From contig JAKPJZ010000168.1 of the NCBI GenBank assembly GCA_029553955.1, forward strand, positions 26,250-90,249: a stretch of 64,000 nt of DNA. The letters are read 5' to 3'. Positions 24,700-32,397 of the stretch are shown here, in pieces; positions within the stretch are counted from its first letter, which is position 1, and every line of letters begins with the position of its first letter. Origin of the DNA: Chloroflexota bacterium (GTDB lineage Bacteria > Chloroflexota > Anaerolineae > SpSt-313). Under the pieces are notes generated by a model. The model searched no databases, was not told the DNA's origin, and saw only the letters and a list, made by a program, of their open reading frames with translations. The position numbers and the translations under genes were made by a program.

Positions 24700-26106
24700 A
24701 TGCTTGCCGGCATACTGACGAACCTGATTGGGGTATCGCTGGCGACGGGCGCGATCATCCTGGCGCTGACCCTGCTCTCTTTCAAGCTGGACCGCGTCTA
24801 CGGCGCCCGGTGGAAGTATTGGGTCTGGCTAATTCTGGCGCTGCGCCTGCTGCTCCCCTTCGGCCTGCCCTTGCCGCAAGCTCCACTACAGATCGCCATG
24901 CCCGAGACGCAGATCTCGATCCCTCAAGGCCTGCAGCCGGTGCCGGGCTTACCCTTCGCGCAAGCAGCGTCGATTGCCGGGCAAGCCGGGCGCACCGTAT
25001 CCCTGGTCCAGGTCGCTGCGCTGCTGTGGCTGATCGGGTTCTCGCTCTTTCTGCTGCATCAACTCATCGGCTACCGGCTCTTCAGACAGCAGGCCCTGCG
25101 CTGGAGCCGCCCCGTCAGCAACAGCCAGGTCACCGGGCGGTTGCAGCAGCTCTCCCGCGAGATGGGCATCGTACGCGCAATCGTGCCCCTCGTCAGCGAA
25201 AAGGTGGCCGGCCCATTGATGATCGGCTTCGTCACGCCGCTCTTGCTCTTGCCTCATGAAGAGTATGCCCCTGCGGAGCTCTCCTTCATCCTCAAACACG
25301 AGCTGGTGCACCTGAAGCGCCACGATCTCTGGTACAAGCTGCTGCTCCTCGTGGCCAACGCCGTCCACTGGTTCAACCCGCTGGTCTACCTGATGGTCCG
25401 AGAAGCCAGCAAGGATCTCGAGCTGGCCTGCGACGACCAAGTGACCAGAGGGACATCGTTCGACGACCGCAAGCGATACAGCGAAGTGATTCTCACGGCC
25501 ATGCAGCGCCAATACACGCACCAGACGGCCTTGTCGACGTTCTTCTACGGAGGTGTGAGGACAATGGAAGAGCGATTCCGGAACATCCTGAACATGAAGG
25601 CCAGGCGTCGCGGCACTGTCGCACTCCTGGCGCTGTTGGCGGGTGTCGTGCTGGTTGGAGGGATCGTATCGTGCAGCACACCGGGCAGCGGCAACGATGC
25701 GGTCGCTGTGGTCAAGAAGAGCCTTGAAGCAGAGAGGAACAACGACTTTGACGCCTGGGTCTCGACGCGCATCGAGGAACAACAGCGCGCGTTTACCAGG
25801 GAGGCCAATGGCACCTTCGGCATCATCAGCCTGATGGTGCACAAGGTCGAGGTGTCAGAGAGAGTCACGCAGGTGATGAAGGCGCAGTATTCCGGAAGCG
25901 ACCTGGCGCAGCGCCGGGGATGGACTGACGAGTACATCGCAGAGAACATGATTGTGGTGTACGCCGACTATACGGTGGATTACGACAACGCCGTCGCCCC
26001 CTACGATGAAGGGACACTGACCCAGGTCTTTATCCTGGTCAGGGACGATCCAAGTTCGCCGTGGCTGATCTGGGATTCGGCGGTCCGCCCGCTGGATAGC
26101 TTCTAG
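24700..26106 (+). CDS. BlaR1/M56-family membrane metalloprotease with DUF4829-like sensor domain
   Basis: 468 residues. Four N-terminal membrane helices enclose an M56 zinc-protease domain with HELVHLKRHD (HExxH) and the downstream ELACDDQVTRG. After a further membrane helix with a lipobox-like LVGGIVSC near 325, the C-terminal ~135 residues (VKKSLEAERNNDFDAWVSTR ... SSPWLIWDSAV) resemble a DUF4829/NTF2-like domain, not the penicillin-binding sensor of BlaR1. It presumably cleaves the BlaI-type partner in response to an unknown external cue. GGAGG precedes the ATG. Confidence 0.85.
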   Translation: MLAGILTNLIGVSLATGAIILALTLLSFKLDRVYGARWKYWVWLILALRLLLPFGLPLPQAPLQIAMPETQISIPQGLQPVPGLPFAQAASIAGQAGRTVSLVQVAALLWLIGFSLFLLHQLIGYRLFRQQALRWSRPVSNSQVTGRLQQLSREMGIVRAIVPLVSEKVAGPLMIGFVTPLLLLPHEEYAPAELSFILKHELVHLKRHDLWYKLLLLVANAVHWFNPLVYLMVREASKDLELACDDQVTRGTSFDDRKRYSEVILTAMQRQYTHQTALSTFFYGGVRTMEERFRNILNMKARRRGTVALLALLAGVVLVGGIVSCSTPGSGNDAVAVVKKSLEAERNNDFDAWVSTRIEEQQRAFTREANGTFGIISLMVHKVEVSERVTQVMKAQYSGSDLAQRRGWTDEYIAENMIVVYADYTVDYDNAVAPYDEGTLTQVFILVRDDPSSPWLIWDSAVRPLDSF

Positions 26107-26110
26107 AGCA

Positions 26111-26188
26111 GGGGTGTATTTGACGGCTTGGCCTGGGGCTGGCCGCCCGCGGGCGGCCAGCCCCAGGCCAAGCCGTCAAATACACCCC
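26111..26188. repeat. 78-bp perfect palindrome, GGGGTTT-type with GGCCGCC apex
   Basis: 39-bp arms without a loop, ends GGGGTGTATTTGACGG / CCGTCAAATACACCCC, and apex CTGGCCGCCCG|CGGGCGGCCAG. It starts 4 bp after the BlaR1-like stop codon and lies between convergent genes. Confidence 0.94.
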
Positions 26189-26253
26189 ATAAGGGCGCCG
26201 TTCCGGCCCTGCGCGAAGCGGGGCGCCCGGACGGAGCCGTTCTATTGGGCCAA

Positions 26254-27402
26254 TCAGCGCACGCTGACCGAGCCCACCGCCGCGCTGACGTCGATTTCGA
26301 CCGTGTTGGCCGCGGTGTCATAGTCGACCGACTGGTACACGCCGCCGGCCTGGGGGAAGCGCAGGCTGTCGACATCGACCCCCGCCAGGGCGCCCTCCAC
26401 GTGAATGCGCGCGGCCACACCGGCGGGCACGCGGACCTTGACCTCCGCCGCCCCGGCCTCGACGCGGGCGTGGGTGTAGCCGGCCGCTGCAGGCAGCGTG
26501 ATCGTGGTGGAGCTGGCGCCGGTCTTGACCTTGAGGCCGGTCACGCGCAGCTCCGGGAGGTCGAGCCGCGCCTCGTTGGCGCCGATCTCCAGATCGAGCT
26601 CCAACGGCACCTCAGCGCTCAGGCGACAGGCCCAGTCGAGGGTGCCCTGCCAATCCCACAGCGTGGCGCCGGGGATGTTCTGTGCCGGCGTCTGCATCTG
26701 CACGTCCAGCAGGTCGTCCTGGCGCTCGCTGCGAAAGTCGAGGCCGCCGCCAAAGCTGCCACCGGCCAACTCACCCGGCGCCGCGCCTGCGCGTACATCG
26801 AGCCGCCCAGCACCGTGCTTGATGCGGATGCGGGCGCGTGCGGCCTCACCGAGGGGGATCGACGCCTCCTTGGCCTCAGCCGCTTCAGGGTGGCGCTGCG
26901 GCCGCAAGAAGGCGCGCACCATGAGCGCCAGGCCCAGAAGGATGAGCAGCGCCGGCCAGTAGCGGCCCAACACGCCGAGCCCGCCAAAGAAGGAGCCAAA
27001 GATGCCAAAGACCACCAGGCTGATAAAGGCCTGCCACAGGCCGGCCTGCACCTGGCGCCAGTTCAGGCGCAGCAGGCCCGCCAGGATCAGGCCCACGCCC
27101 GCAAAGCCGGGGATCAGCGCCCAGGCATAGGCCCAACTCCCCCAGCGGCCGGTCGCGTTCTGCCAGTAGAGCAGCCCGCCGATGCCGCCCACGATGCAGG
27201 CGGGCACGGCCATGCCCGTCGCGCCGGTCAGCAGGCCGATGACCAACAGCAGCACCCCGGCGCCCACGACGGCCAGCGGCCAGCCCCGCGCGCCGCCGGC
27301 GAACGCCTGGAGTGAGGGCACGAACTGCACCGCCAGGAACCAGACCCCGAGCAGGATCAGGAGCAGCGCCACCGCGAAACCCGACGAACGTTTGCGATCC
27401 AT
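26254..27402 (-). CDS. LiaI/LiaF-like membrane protein (envelope-stress type)
   Basis: 382 residues from the ATG preceded by GGAGG. About six transmembrane segments in the N-terminal half include the LiaI/DUF5668-like repeats VALLLILLGVWFLAVQFVPS and YWPALLILLGLALMVRAF. The C-terminal half is beta-rich: ARIRIKHGAGRLDVRAGA, then LELDLEIGANEARLDLPELR, and VEAGAAEVKVRVPAGVAARI, as in LiaF C-terminal and DUF2154-like domains. Such proteins modulate envelope-stress two-component systems. It is convergent with the BlaR1-like gene. Confidence 0.75.
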   Translation of the reverse strand: MDRKRSSGFAVALLLILLGVWFLAVQFVPSLQAFAGGARGWPLAVVGAGVLLLVIGLLTGATGMAVPACIVGGIGGLLYWQNATGRWGSWAYAWALIPGFAGVGLILAGLLRLNWRQVQAGLWQAFISLVVFGIFGSFFGGLGVLGRYWPALLILLGLALMVRAFLRPQRHPEAAEAKEASIPLGEAARARIRIKHGAGRLDVRAGAAPGELAGGSFGGGLDFRSERQDDLLDVQMQTPAQNIPGATLWDWQGTLDWACRLSAEVPLELDLEIGANEARLDLPELRVTGLKVKTGASSTTITLPAAAGYTHARVEAGAAEVKVRVPAGVAARIHVEGALAGVDVDSLRFPQAGGVYQSVDYDTAANTVEIDVSAAVGSVSVR

Positions 27403-27509
27403 TGGATGAACCTCCATTGAATGACACCATTGCCTACAAGCAGTACGACTCTGGCGTTCGCCGGGTTGCGCGGCCGGCCTTCAGGCTTCTCCCTGCGTCA
27501 CAAAGACGG

Positions 27510-27670
27510 CGTAGCCTAGCCCCTTGTGGGCGTCGTCCCTCTTCGGATCGGCCCAGTGCCTGCCGACTATCGCGATCATCGCCGTTAGAAAGACGATTCA
27601 GCCTGGCTCCGGTGCACAAGACGCCGCCTGCCCGCAGGGAGGAACGACGCCCACAAGGGGCTAGGCTACG
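27510..27670. repeat. Inverted repeat carrying the GTAGCCTAGCCCC motif
   Basis: 27-bp arms (27510-27536 / 27644-27670) enclosing about 107 bases. The arm sequence GTAGCCTAGCCCCTTGTGGG recurs at 37841 and, diverged, at 34651 and 34940-34965. The 359-bp gap 27403-27761 holds only this and the next hairpin. Confidence 0.85.
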
Positions 27671-27689
27671 TTGCCCCGCCGCATCAAGT

Positions 27690-27734
27690 CAGAGGACGCA
27701 GAGAAGAACCTCAAGGGAGTCTCTGCGCCCTCTG
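27690..27734. repeat. CGCAGAG-type hairpin downstream of metG
   Basis: CAGAGGACGCAGAGA (27690) pairs with TCTCTGCGCCCTCTG (27720). The same CTCTGCGTCTCTGCGG wording recurs at 52250 and 63720. Confidence 0.75.
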
Positions 27735-27761
27735 CGTCTCTGCGGTGCCCCGGTCCTCGTT

Positions 27762-29324
27762 CTACGCCTGGTTGGCGGCCTCGTCGAGCGCCAACTCCTG
27801 GCGCGGGAAGAGCACCTCGCCGCGCCGGGTGGCCGCGCCGGGCTGGAGGATGCCCCAGGCGACCTCGTCGGGCCAGCGCGGCGTGCCCTCTTGCCCCAGC
27901 GCCTGCCACAGCGCCGCCATCTTGCCCGGCATCACCGGGTGCAGGAGCAGCGCCACCCAGCGCAGGGCCTCGGCCACATCGTAGAGCGTAGTGTTGACCT
28001 GGGCCACGTCGCCGCGCTTGAAGGCCGCCCACGGCGCGCGCTGCTCGAGGTAGAGGTTGGCGGCGCGCACCAGCTCCAGCGTCGTCAGCACCGCCGCCTG
28101 CGGGTTCCACTGCTCGATGGCCCGCTGCACCTGCGCCGGCGTCGCCAGCGCGCGCTCGATGAAGGCCTGCCGCTCGGCGCCCGGCTCATCGGCCGGCGCC
28201 GGGATCATACCCTCGCAGTAGCGGCCGACCATGTGCAGCGTGCGGTTCAGCAGGTTGCCCAGGTCGTTGGCCAGCTCGGCGTTGTAGCGCGTGACGAACG
28301 CCTCCTCGTTAAAGCTCGCGTCCTGGCCGAAGGTCATCTCGCGGATCACAAAGTAGCGGAAGGCGTCGACGCCGTACTTGTCAGAGAGCTCCAGCGGGCG
28401 CACCACATTGCCGCGCGATTTGCTCATCTTGGCCTGGTCGACGCCCCAGTAGCCGTGCACGCGCAGGGCGTGGTACATGGGGATGCCCGCCGCATGGAGC
28501 ATGGTGGGCCAGTAGATGGCGTGCGGCTTGAGGATGTCTTTGGCGGTGACGTGGTGGCACACCGGCCAATAGCGGGCGTAACGCTCGCCCTCGGGGTAGC
28601 CCAGCGCCGAGATGTAGTTGATCAGCGCATCGAACCAGACGTAGGTCACATAGTCCTCATCGAACGGCAAGGGGATGCCCCAGGTCAGCCGGCTCTTGGG
28701 CCGCGAGATGCAGAGGTCCTCCAGCGGCGAGCGCAAAAAGGCCAGCACCTCACCGCGGTACTGCTCGGGCTGCAGCACCTCGGGGTGCTCGGTCAGGTAG
28801 GCGACGAGCCAATCCTGGTACTTGCCCATGCGGAAGAAATAGTTCTTTTCTTCGATGCGCGTGGGCTCGGTGCCATGGTCGGGGCAGCGGCCGTCGACCA
28901 GTTCGCGCTCGGTCAGGAAGCGCTCGCAGCCGAGGCAGTACTGGCCGCCGTAGGAGCCGAAATAGATATCGCCGCGGTCATAGATCTCTTGCAGGATGCG
29001 CTGCACCACCGCCTGGTGCCGCGGCTCGGTGGTGCGGATAAAGTCATCGCTAGAGATGCCCAGCCTCACCCAGGTCTCGCGGAAGGCGGCACTGAGGCGA
29101 TCGACAAAGGCCTGGGGCGACTCGCCGCAGGCCAGCGCCGCCTGGGCGATCTTGTCGCCGTGCTCATCGGAGCCGGTGAGGAAGTAGGTATCGTCGCCCC
29201 ACAGGCGGTGGTAGCGCGCCATGACGTCGCACAGCACCGTCGTGTAGGCGTGCCCCAGGTGGGGCTGCGCGTTCATATAGTAGATGGGTGTGGTCACATA
29301 GAAACGGCCGAGTGTGTTTGCCAT
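27762..29324 (-). CDS. metG: Methionyl-tRNA synthetase
   Basis: 520 residues; charges tRNA-Met. The class I HIGH motif reads HLGH in YMNAQPHLGHAYTT, and KMSKS is intact in AKMSKSRGN. A zinc knuckle is present as CLGCERFL...DGRCPDHG, with one ligand apparently not Cys. The anticodon-binding helix region VTRYNAELANDLGNLLNRTL is present. The length indicates the short form without the C-terminal dimerisation/tRNA-binding domain. Of the in-frame starts, MANTLG (after GAGGGGATC) is preferred to one seven codons upstream. A near-consensus promoter precedes it. Confidence 0.96.
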   Translation of the reverse strand: MANTLGRFYVTTPIYYMNAQPHLGHAYTTVLCDVMARYHRLWGDDTYFLTGSDEHGDKIAQAALACGESPQAFVDRLSAAFRETWVRLGISSDDFIRTTEPRHQAVVQRILQEIYDRGDIYFGSYGGQYCLGCERFLTERELVDGRCPDHGTEPTRIEEKNYFFRMGKYQDWLVAYLTEHPEVLQPEQYRGEVLAFLRSPLEDLCISRPKSRLTWGIPLPFDEDYVTYVWFDALINYISALGYPEGERYARYWPVCHHVTAKDILKPHAIYWPTMLHAAGIPMYHALRVHGYWGVDQAKMSKSRGNVVRPLELSDKYGVDAFRYFVIREMTFGQDASFNEEAFVTRYNAELANDLGNLLNRTLHMVGRYCEGMIPAPADEPGAERQAFIERALATPAQVQRAIEQWNPQAAVLTTLELVRAANLYLEQRAPWAAFKRGDVAQVNTTLYDVAEALRWVALLLHPVMPGKMAALWQALGQEGTPRWPDEVAWGILQPGAATRRGEVLFPRQELALDEAANQA

Positions 29325-29357
29325 GGCAGCGATCCCCTCAGTCAACAGAATGAAAGG

Positions 29358-29386
29358 ATTGTAGGGCTTTGGGGGAGGCTTGTCAA
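29358..29386 (-). promoter_or_regulatory. Consensus promoter of metG
   Basis: Minus strand: TTGACA (plus TGTCAA at 29381-29386), 17 bp, TACAAT (plus ATTGTA at 29358-29363). It lies between the metG start and the stop of the alpha/beta-hydrolase gene. Confidence 0.75.
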
Positions 29387-29402
29387 GGACGCGGAAGAGG
29401 AA

Positions 29403-30146
29403 CTACTGGGCCCGCGCCAGAAACGCCAGCACCCGCTCGCTGAACGCCTGGCGACATTCGTGGTGCGGCGTATGCCGGCAGTTGGGGATGAGCCAGAGCT
29501 CGGCGCCGGGGATGGCATTGGCGATACCCTCGGCGTGGGCGGGGGTGGCGAACTCGTCGCCCTCGCCCTGGATGACGAGTGTGGGGCAGCGCACACGGCT
29601 GACCTCGGCGCGGATGTCGAGGGTGATGCGGGTGGGGTCGAGCCAGTGGGCGTACCACACCTCGGCCATGGCCGCGCCGCCCGGGCCCAGGTGGCGCTCG
29701 AGCGCGGCGCGGTAACCCGGCGAGGTCCGCACCAGGCGCTGCAGGTGCTGCAGGCCGGCGATGGTGCGCGGCTCGGAGTGCGTGTGGGCGGCCACGGCCA
29801 CCAGCGAGCGCACCAAGTCGGGCCGGGTGACCGCCAGCAGCAGCCCGGCCGAGCCGCCGTCGGAGTGGCCGACGACGTGCACCCGCCCGACGTTCAGACC
29901 GTCGAGCCAGGCCGCGGTGTCGGCCGTGTCTTGCCAGAGGTAGCCCTGGGCAAAGCCATCGCGCCGGCTCGAGCGGCCATAGCCCCAGCGGTCGTTGGCC
30001 AGCACGCGGTAACGCTCCGCAAAGGTGGGGATGAGCGCCGCGAAATCGGCGCTCGTGGCCATGCCCCCGTGTAAGAAGACGAGCGGCTCGCCCTGCCCGT
30101 GGTCCTCATAGTACATCTGGTAGCCGCGGATGGTGGCGTGGGGCAT
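29403..30146 (-). CDS. Alpha/beta-fold hydrolase
   Basis: 247 residues with the canonical order: LVFLHGGMATSADF (oxyanion HGG), NDRWGYGRSSR, nucleophile elbow GHSDGGSAG in which the usual Ser is replaced by Asp in GxDxG (G-H-S-D-G, with Ser one place earlier), TLVIQGEGDEF (acid), and the catalytic His in NCRHTPHHE. The elbow is therefore atypical: read as GHSDG it places Asp at the nucleophile site, as in haloalkane dehalogenase or epoxide hydrolase-type members. GGAGA precedes the ATG. It is divergent from the PIG-L gene. Confidence 0.85.
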   Translation of the reverse strand: MPHATIRGYQMYYEDHGQGEPLVFLHGGMATSADFAALIPTFAERYRVLANDRWGYGRSSRRDGFAQGYLWQDTADTAAWLDGLNVGRVHVVGHSDGGSAGLLLAVTRPDLVRSLVAVAAHTHSEPRTIAGLQHLQRLVRTSPGYRAALERHLGPGGAAMAEVWYAHWLDPTRITLDIRAEVSRVRCPTLVIQGEGDEFATPAHAEGIANAIPGAELWLIPNCRHTPHHECRQAFSERVLAFLARAQ

Positions 30147-30245
30147 CAGCAGTCTCCAAAACCCCGAAAAGGGGCTCGCACCGGGGGATGCAAAGCCCGG
30201 AGCCCGGTTACCGTCGTGTGCGCGCAAGTTGGCCAACCCGCTGAG

Positions 30246-30274
30246 ATTCTACAATTCTCTACGCCGCCTGTCAA
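30246..30274 (-). promoter_or_regulatory. Promoter of the alpha/beta-hydrolase gene
   Basis: Minus strand: TTGACA (plus TGTCAA at 30269), 17 bp, TAGAAT (plus ATTCTA at 30246). It points away from the palindrome at 30294. Confidence 0.68.
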
Positions 30275-30293
30275 TCCAGCAGGTTGTTGGTGG

Positions 30294-30345
30294 TCCGGGG
30301 AGACACCTGACAGGTCTCCGGAGACCTGTCAGGTGTCTCCCCGGA
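30294..30345. repeat. 52-bp perfect palindrome between divergent promoters
   Basis: 26-bp arms without a loop; core ACAGGTCTCCGGAGACCTGT, outer stem TCCGGGGAGACACCTG. It sits between the -35 boxes of two outward-facing promoters (30269-30274 and 30356-30361), so neither flanking gene's own promoter transcribes it. Confidence 0.95.
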
Positions 30346-30355
30346 ACTCGACTCT

Positions 30356-30384
30356 TTGCAGCCTGGCGCGGCCGGGCCTATAAT
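30356..30384 (+). promoter_or_regulatory. Promoter of the PIG-L deacetylase gene
   Basis: TTGCAG (30356), 17 bp, TATAAT (30379-30384), 31 bases before ATG 30415. Confidence 0.7.
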
Positions 30385-30414
30385 GCGCGCGATTTTCTCG
30401 AGAGGGAGAGGCGC

Positions 30415-31137
30415 ATGCCCGATTCATCCACCCCCAAGCGGGCCATGGTCATCGTGGCCCACCCCGACGATGCCGAGTTCACCATGGCGGGCACGGCGGC
30501 GCTCTGGGCTGCCGCGGGTGCGGCCGTGTGCTACGTCGTCTGTACCCGCGGCGACCGCGGCTCGAACGACCCTGACGTGACGCCCTGGGCGCTGGCGCGC
30601 CTGCGCGATGCCGAGCAGCGCGCGGCGGCAGCCATCCTGGGGGTGCAGGAGGTCGTCGTCCTCGACCACCCCGACGGCACGCTGGAGCCAACGCTGGCGC
30701 TGCGTTGCGACCTGACCCGCGAGATGCGCCGCTTCCGGCCCGAGGTCGTGCTCACCGGCGACCCGACCGTGCACTTCTATGGCGGCGGCTACCTCAACCA
30801 TCCCGACCACCGCGCCGCAGCCTCGGCCGCGCTCGACGCGGTCTTTCCCTCAGCCGAGACGCGCTATATCTTTCCCGAGCTCCTGGCGGCGGGCCTCGAG
30901 CCGCACCGTGTGCAGGCCGTCTACATCCACGGCTCGCCCGAGCCCAACACGTGGATCGATATCGCCCCGGTCATCGAGACCAAGATCCGTGCCCTGCAGG
31001 CGCATCAGAGCCAGGTGGGCGGCTTTCCCGTGGAGGCGTGGATCCGCGGCATGGCCGAGGAGGAAGGCCGGCCGCGCGGGCTGGCGGCCGCCGAAGCCTA
31101 CCGCGTCATCGTCATCAACGGCGCGTCGCAGGGCTGA
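30415..31137 (+). CDS. PIG-L family deacetylase (LmbE-like)
   Basis: 240 residues of the zinc-dependent N-acetylglucosaminyl deacetylase family (MshB, BshB, LmbE). The metal motif AHPDDAEF is near residue 15 and the second motif GGYLNHPDHRAA near 128. TRGDRGSNDP and VVVLDHPDGTL are typical of the family. Possible substrates are GlcNAc-conjugated small molecules (thiol cofactors, lipids). AGAGGGAGAGG precedes the ATG. It is monocistronic with its own promoter. Confidence 0.92.
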   Translation: MPDSSTPKRAMVIVAHPDDAEFTMAGTAALWAAAGAAVCYVVCTRGDRGSNDPDVTPWALARLRDAEQRAAAAILGVQEVVVLDHPDGTLEPTLALRCDLTREMRRFRPEVVLTGDPTVHFYGGGYLNHPDHRAAASAALDAVFPSAETRYIFPELLAAGLEPHRVQAVYIHGSPEPNTWIDIAPVIETKIRALQAHQSQVGGFPVEAWIRGMAEEEGRPRGLAAAEAYRVIVINGASQG

Positions 31138-31153
31138 GGAGGCTGACGGGAAC

Positions 31154-31182
31154 TTGCAGGCCGTGGTCGAGAGGAGTACAAT
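31154..31182 (+). promoter_or_regulatory. Promoter of the FmdB-type gene
   Basis: TTGCAG (31154), 17 bp, TACAAT (31177-31182), about 50 bases before ATG 31234. Confidence 0.65.
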
Positions 31183-31233
31183 GAAGGGAACAAGCCCCTG
31201 CGGCGCAGATCCTGTCTGGTGAGGTGAATGATT

Positions 31234-31521
31234 ATGCCCACATACGAGTATGAATGTGAAACATGCGGCATCCACTTTGACCGTTGGCAGCGGATGACGG
31301 ACGAGCCGCTGAAGACGTGTCCGGAGTGCGATGGCCCGGTACACCGAGTCTTGCACCCCGTGGGCATCGTCTTCAAGGGTTCCGGCTGGTATTGCACCGA
31401 CAGCCGGTCGGGTTCGCCGGCTACCCTGCCGCCCAAGGAAAAGGCCGAGGACAAGCCCGAGGCCAAGGGCGAGAAGGCCGAGAAGAAGGAAGCGCCTACG
31501 GCGGAGAAGAAGGACAGCTAA
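31234..31521 (+). CDS. FmdB-family zinc-ribbon protein
   Basis: 95 residues. It starts MPTYEYECETCGIHFDRWQR, and KTCPECDGPVHRVL completes the CxxC/CxxC zinc ribbon of the FmdB putative regulatory family. GSGWYCTDSR is also typical. The C-terminal third is a low-complexity Lys/Glu/Ala tail (KAEDKPEAKGEKAEKKEAP). GAGGTGA lies 8 bases before this ATG; a second ATG at 31228 is too close to it. The molecular role of the family is unclear. Confidence 0.85.
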   Translation: MPTYEYECETCGIHFDRWQRMTDEPLKTCPECDGPVHRVLHPVGIVFKGSGWYCTDSRSGSPATLPPKEKAEDKPEAKGEKAEKKEAPTAEKKDS

Positions 31522-31527
31522 CCCCGA

Positions 31528-31602
31528 AGTGGCAGTTGTCAACGGATTGAACGGATTGGCCTCGCCGCGGCCAATCCGTTCAATCCGTTGACAACTGCCA
31601 CT
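31528..31602. repeat. 75-bp inverted repeat after the FmdB-type gene
   Basis: 33-bp perfect arms (AGTGGCAGTTGTCAACGGAT...) with a 9-base loop CTCGCCGCG. The arm includes the tandem CGGATTGAACGGATTGG. It lies between convergent genes. Confidence 0.93.
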
Positions 31603-31622
31603 CTCAACACCTCGACGATGCT

Positions 31623-31922
31623 CTACACCTGAAAACCGTCGGTGGCTACCACGATCTTGCGCTGATAGTCCTCCACCAGGCTGAGCAGCCTGGCCTCCAG
31701 CTTGAGCCAATCCTTGCCGGCGAGGATGCGCTCCATCGTCTCCAGGTCGGCCGCCCTGCCCCCGGCGTGCACCTGCGGGCCCTCACCATAGACGGTGAGC
31801 CAGGCGTCAGTCGGCTGGATGCCCAGGCGCATGATGGTGGGCGCGAACTCTTGGGTCAGGAACTCGATGTACTCTTCCTCTTTGCCGGGACGTATATTCC
31901 AGGTCATCAACAGCTTGACCAT
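31623..31922 (-). CDS. Small ferredoxin-like-fold (Dabb/NIPSNAP-like) hypothetical protein
   Basis: 99 residues. MVKLLMTWNIRPGKEEEYIE, LTQEFAPTIMRLGI and DAWLTVYGEGPQV, then a helical LETMERILAGKDWLKLEARL, have the beta-alpha-beta pattern of dimeric alpha-beta barrel (Dabb/NIPSNAP-like) proteins. The resemblance is structural pattern only, and no active-site residue is evident. A GGGGCG lies before the ATG. It is isolated on the minus strand between two repeat-filled gaps. Confidence 0.6.
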   Translation of the reverse strand: MVKLLMTWNIRPGKEEEYIEFLTQEFAPTIMRLGIQPTDAWLTVYGEGPQVHAGGRAADLETMERILAGKDWLKLEARLLSLVEDYQRKIVVATDGFQV

Positions 31923-32038
31923 GCCTCGGGCGCCCCTTCTGTCTGTTATGGTTACTGCTTCTGTAACCCACTATACCAGATTCGGCGCCATGACGCAAAC
32001 GACGGAGGACGAGCGGCCATCTCCCAGAACCGTAGGCG

Positions 32039-32379
32039 AGGGAGACACCTGTCACACCAATTTCCATGGCGGGTGGCCAGCGCCCGCCTTCTGGCAAAAA
32101 CCCGACCCAGCCTGGGCCGCAGCCGACAGACGGTTTCTCCTGCTGCAGGGTGGGGCCCCTCGCTGCCCGTCCCCCGTCGCGGGGGAATTGGGGCGCCCGA
32201 CCGCATCCTGTGCGGCCAAGAAGTGGCAAGCGAGCGAGGCTGTGCGGGCGAAGACAGCCCAATTCCCCCGCGACGGGGGAACGGCAGGGGGGGCCCACCC
32301 GCGGGTATGGGCAGGCGTCTGGCTGGGTTTTTGCCAATCGCCTGCCCGCCATGGAGACTGGTGTGTCAGGTGTCTCCCC
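32039..32379. repeat. About 340-bp compound inverted repeat (MITE-like)
   Basis: Outer arms 32039-32073 / 32345-32379 pair with a few mismatches and begin GGGAGACACCTG / CAGGTGTCTCCC. Inner arms include CCCCGTCGCGGGGGAATTGG (32172) with its complement near 32259-32278, and GTGGGGCCC (32150) with GGGCCCAC (32291). No convincing ORF lies inside. It fills most of the 475-bp gap 31923-32397. Confidence 0.85.
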
Positions 32380-32397
32380 CGCACCCGCTCTTCGGTA

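Noticed and set aside
32039..32379. Protein-coding gene in the 340-bp inverted repeat
   Set aside because: Open frames there are low-complexity and mirrored by the two arms; no ribosome site or domain supports them.
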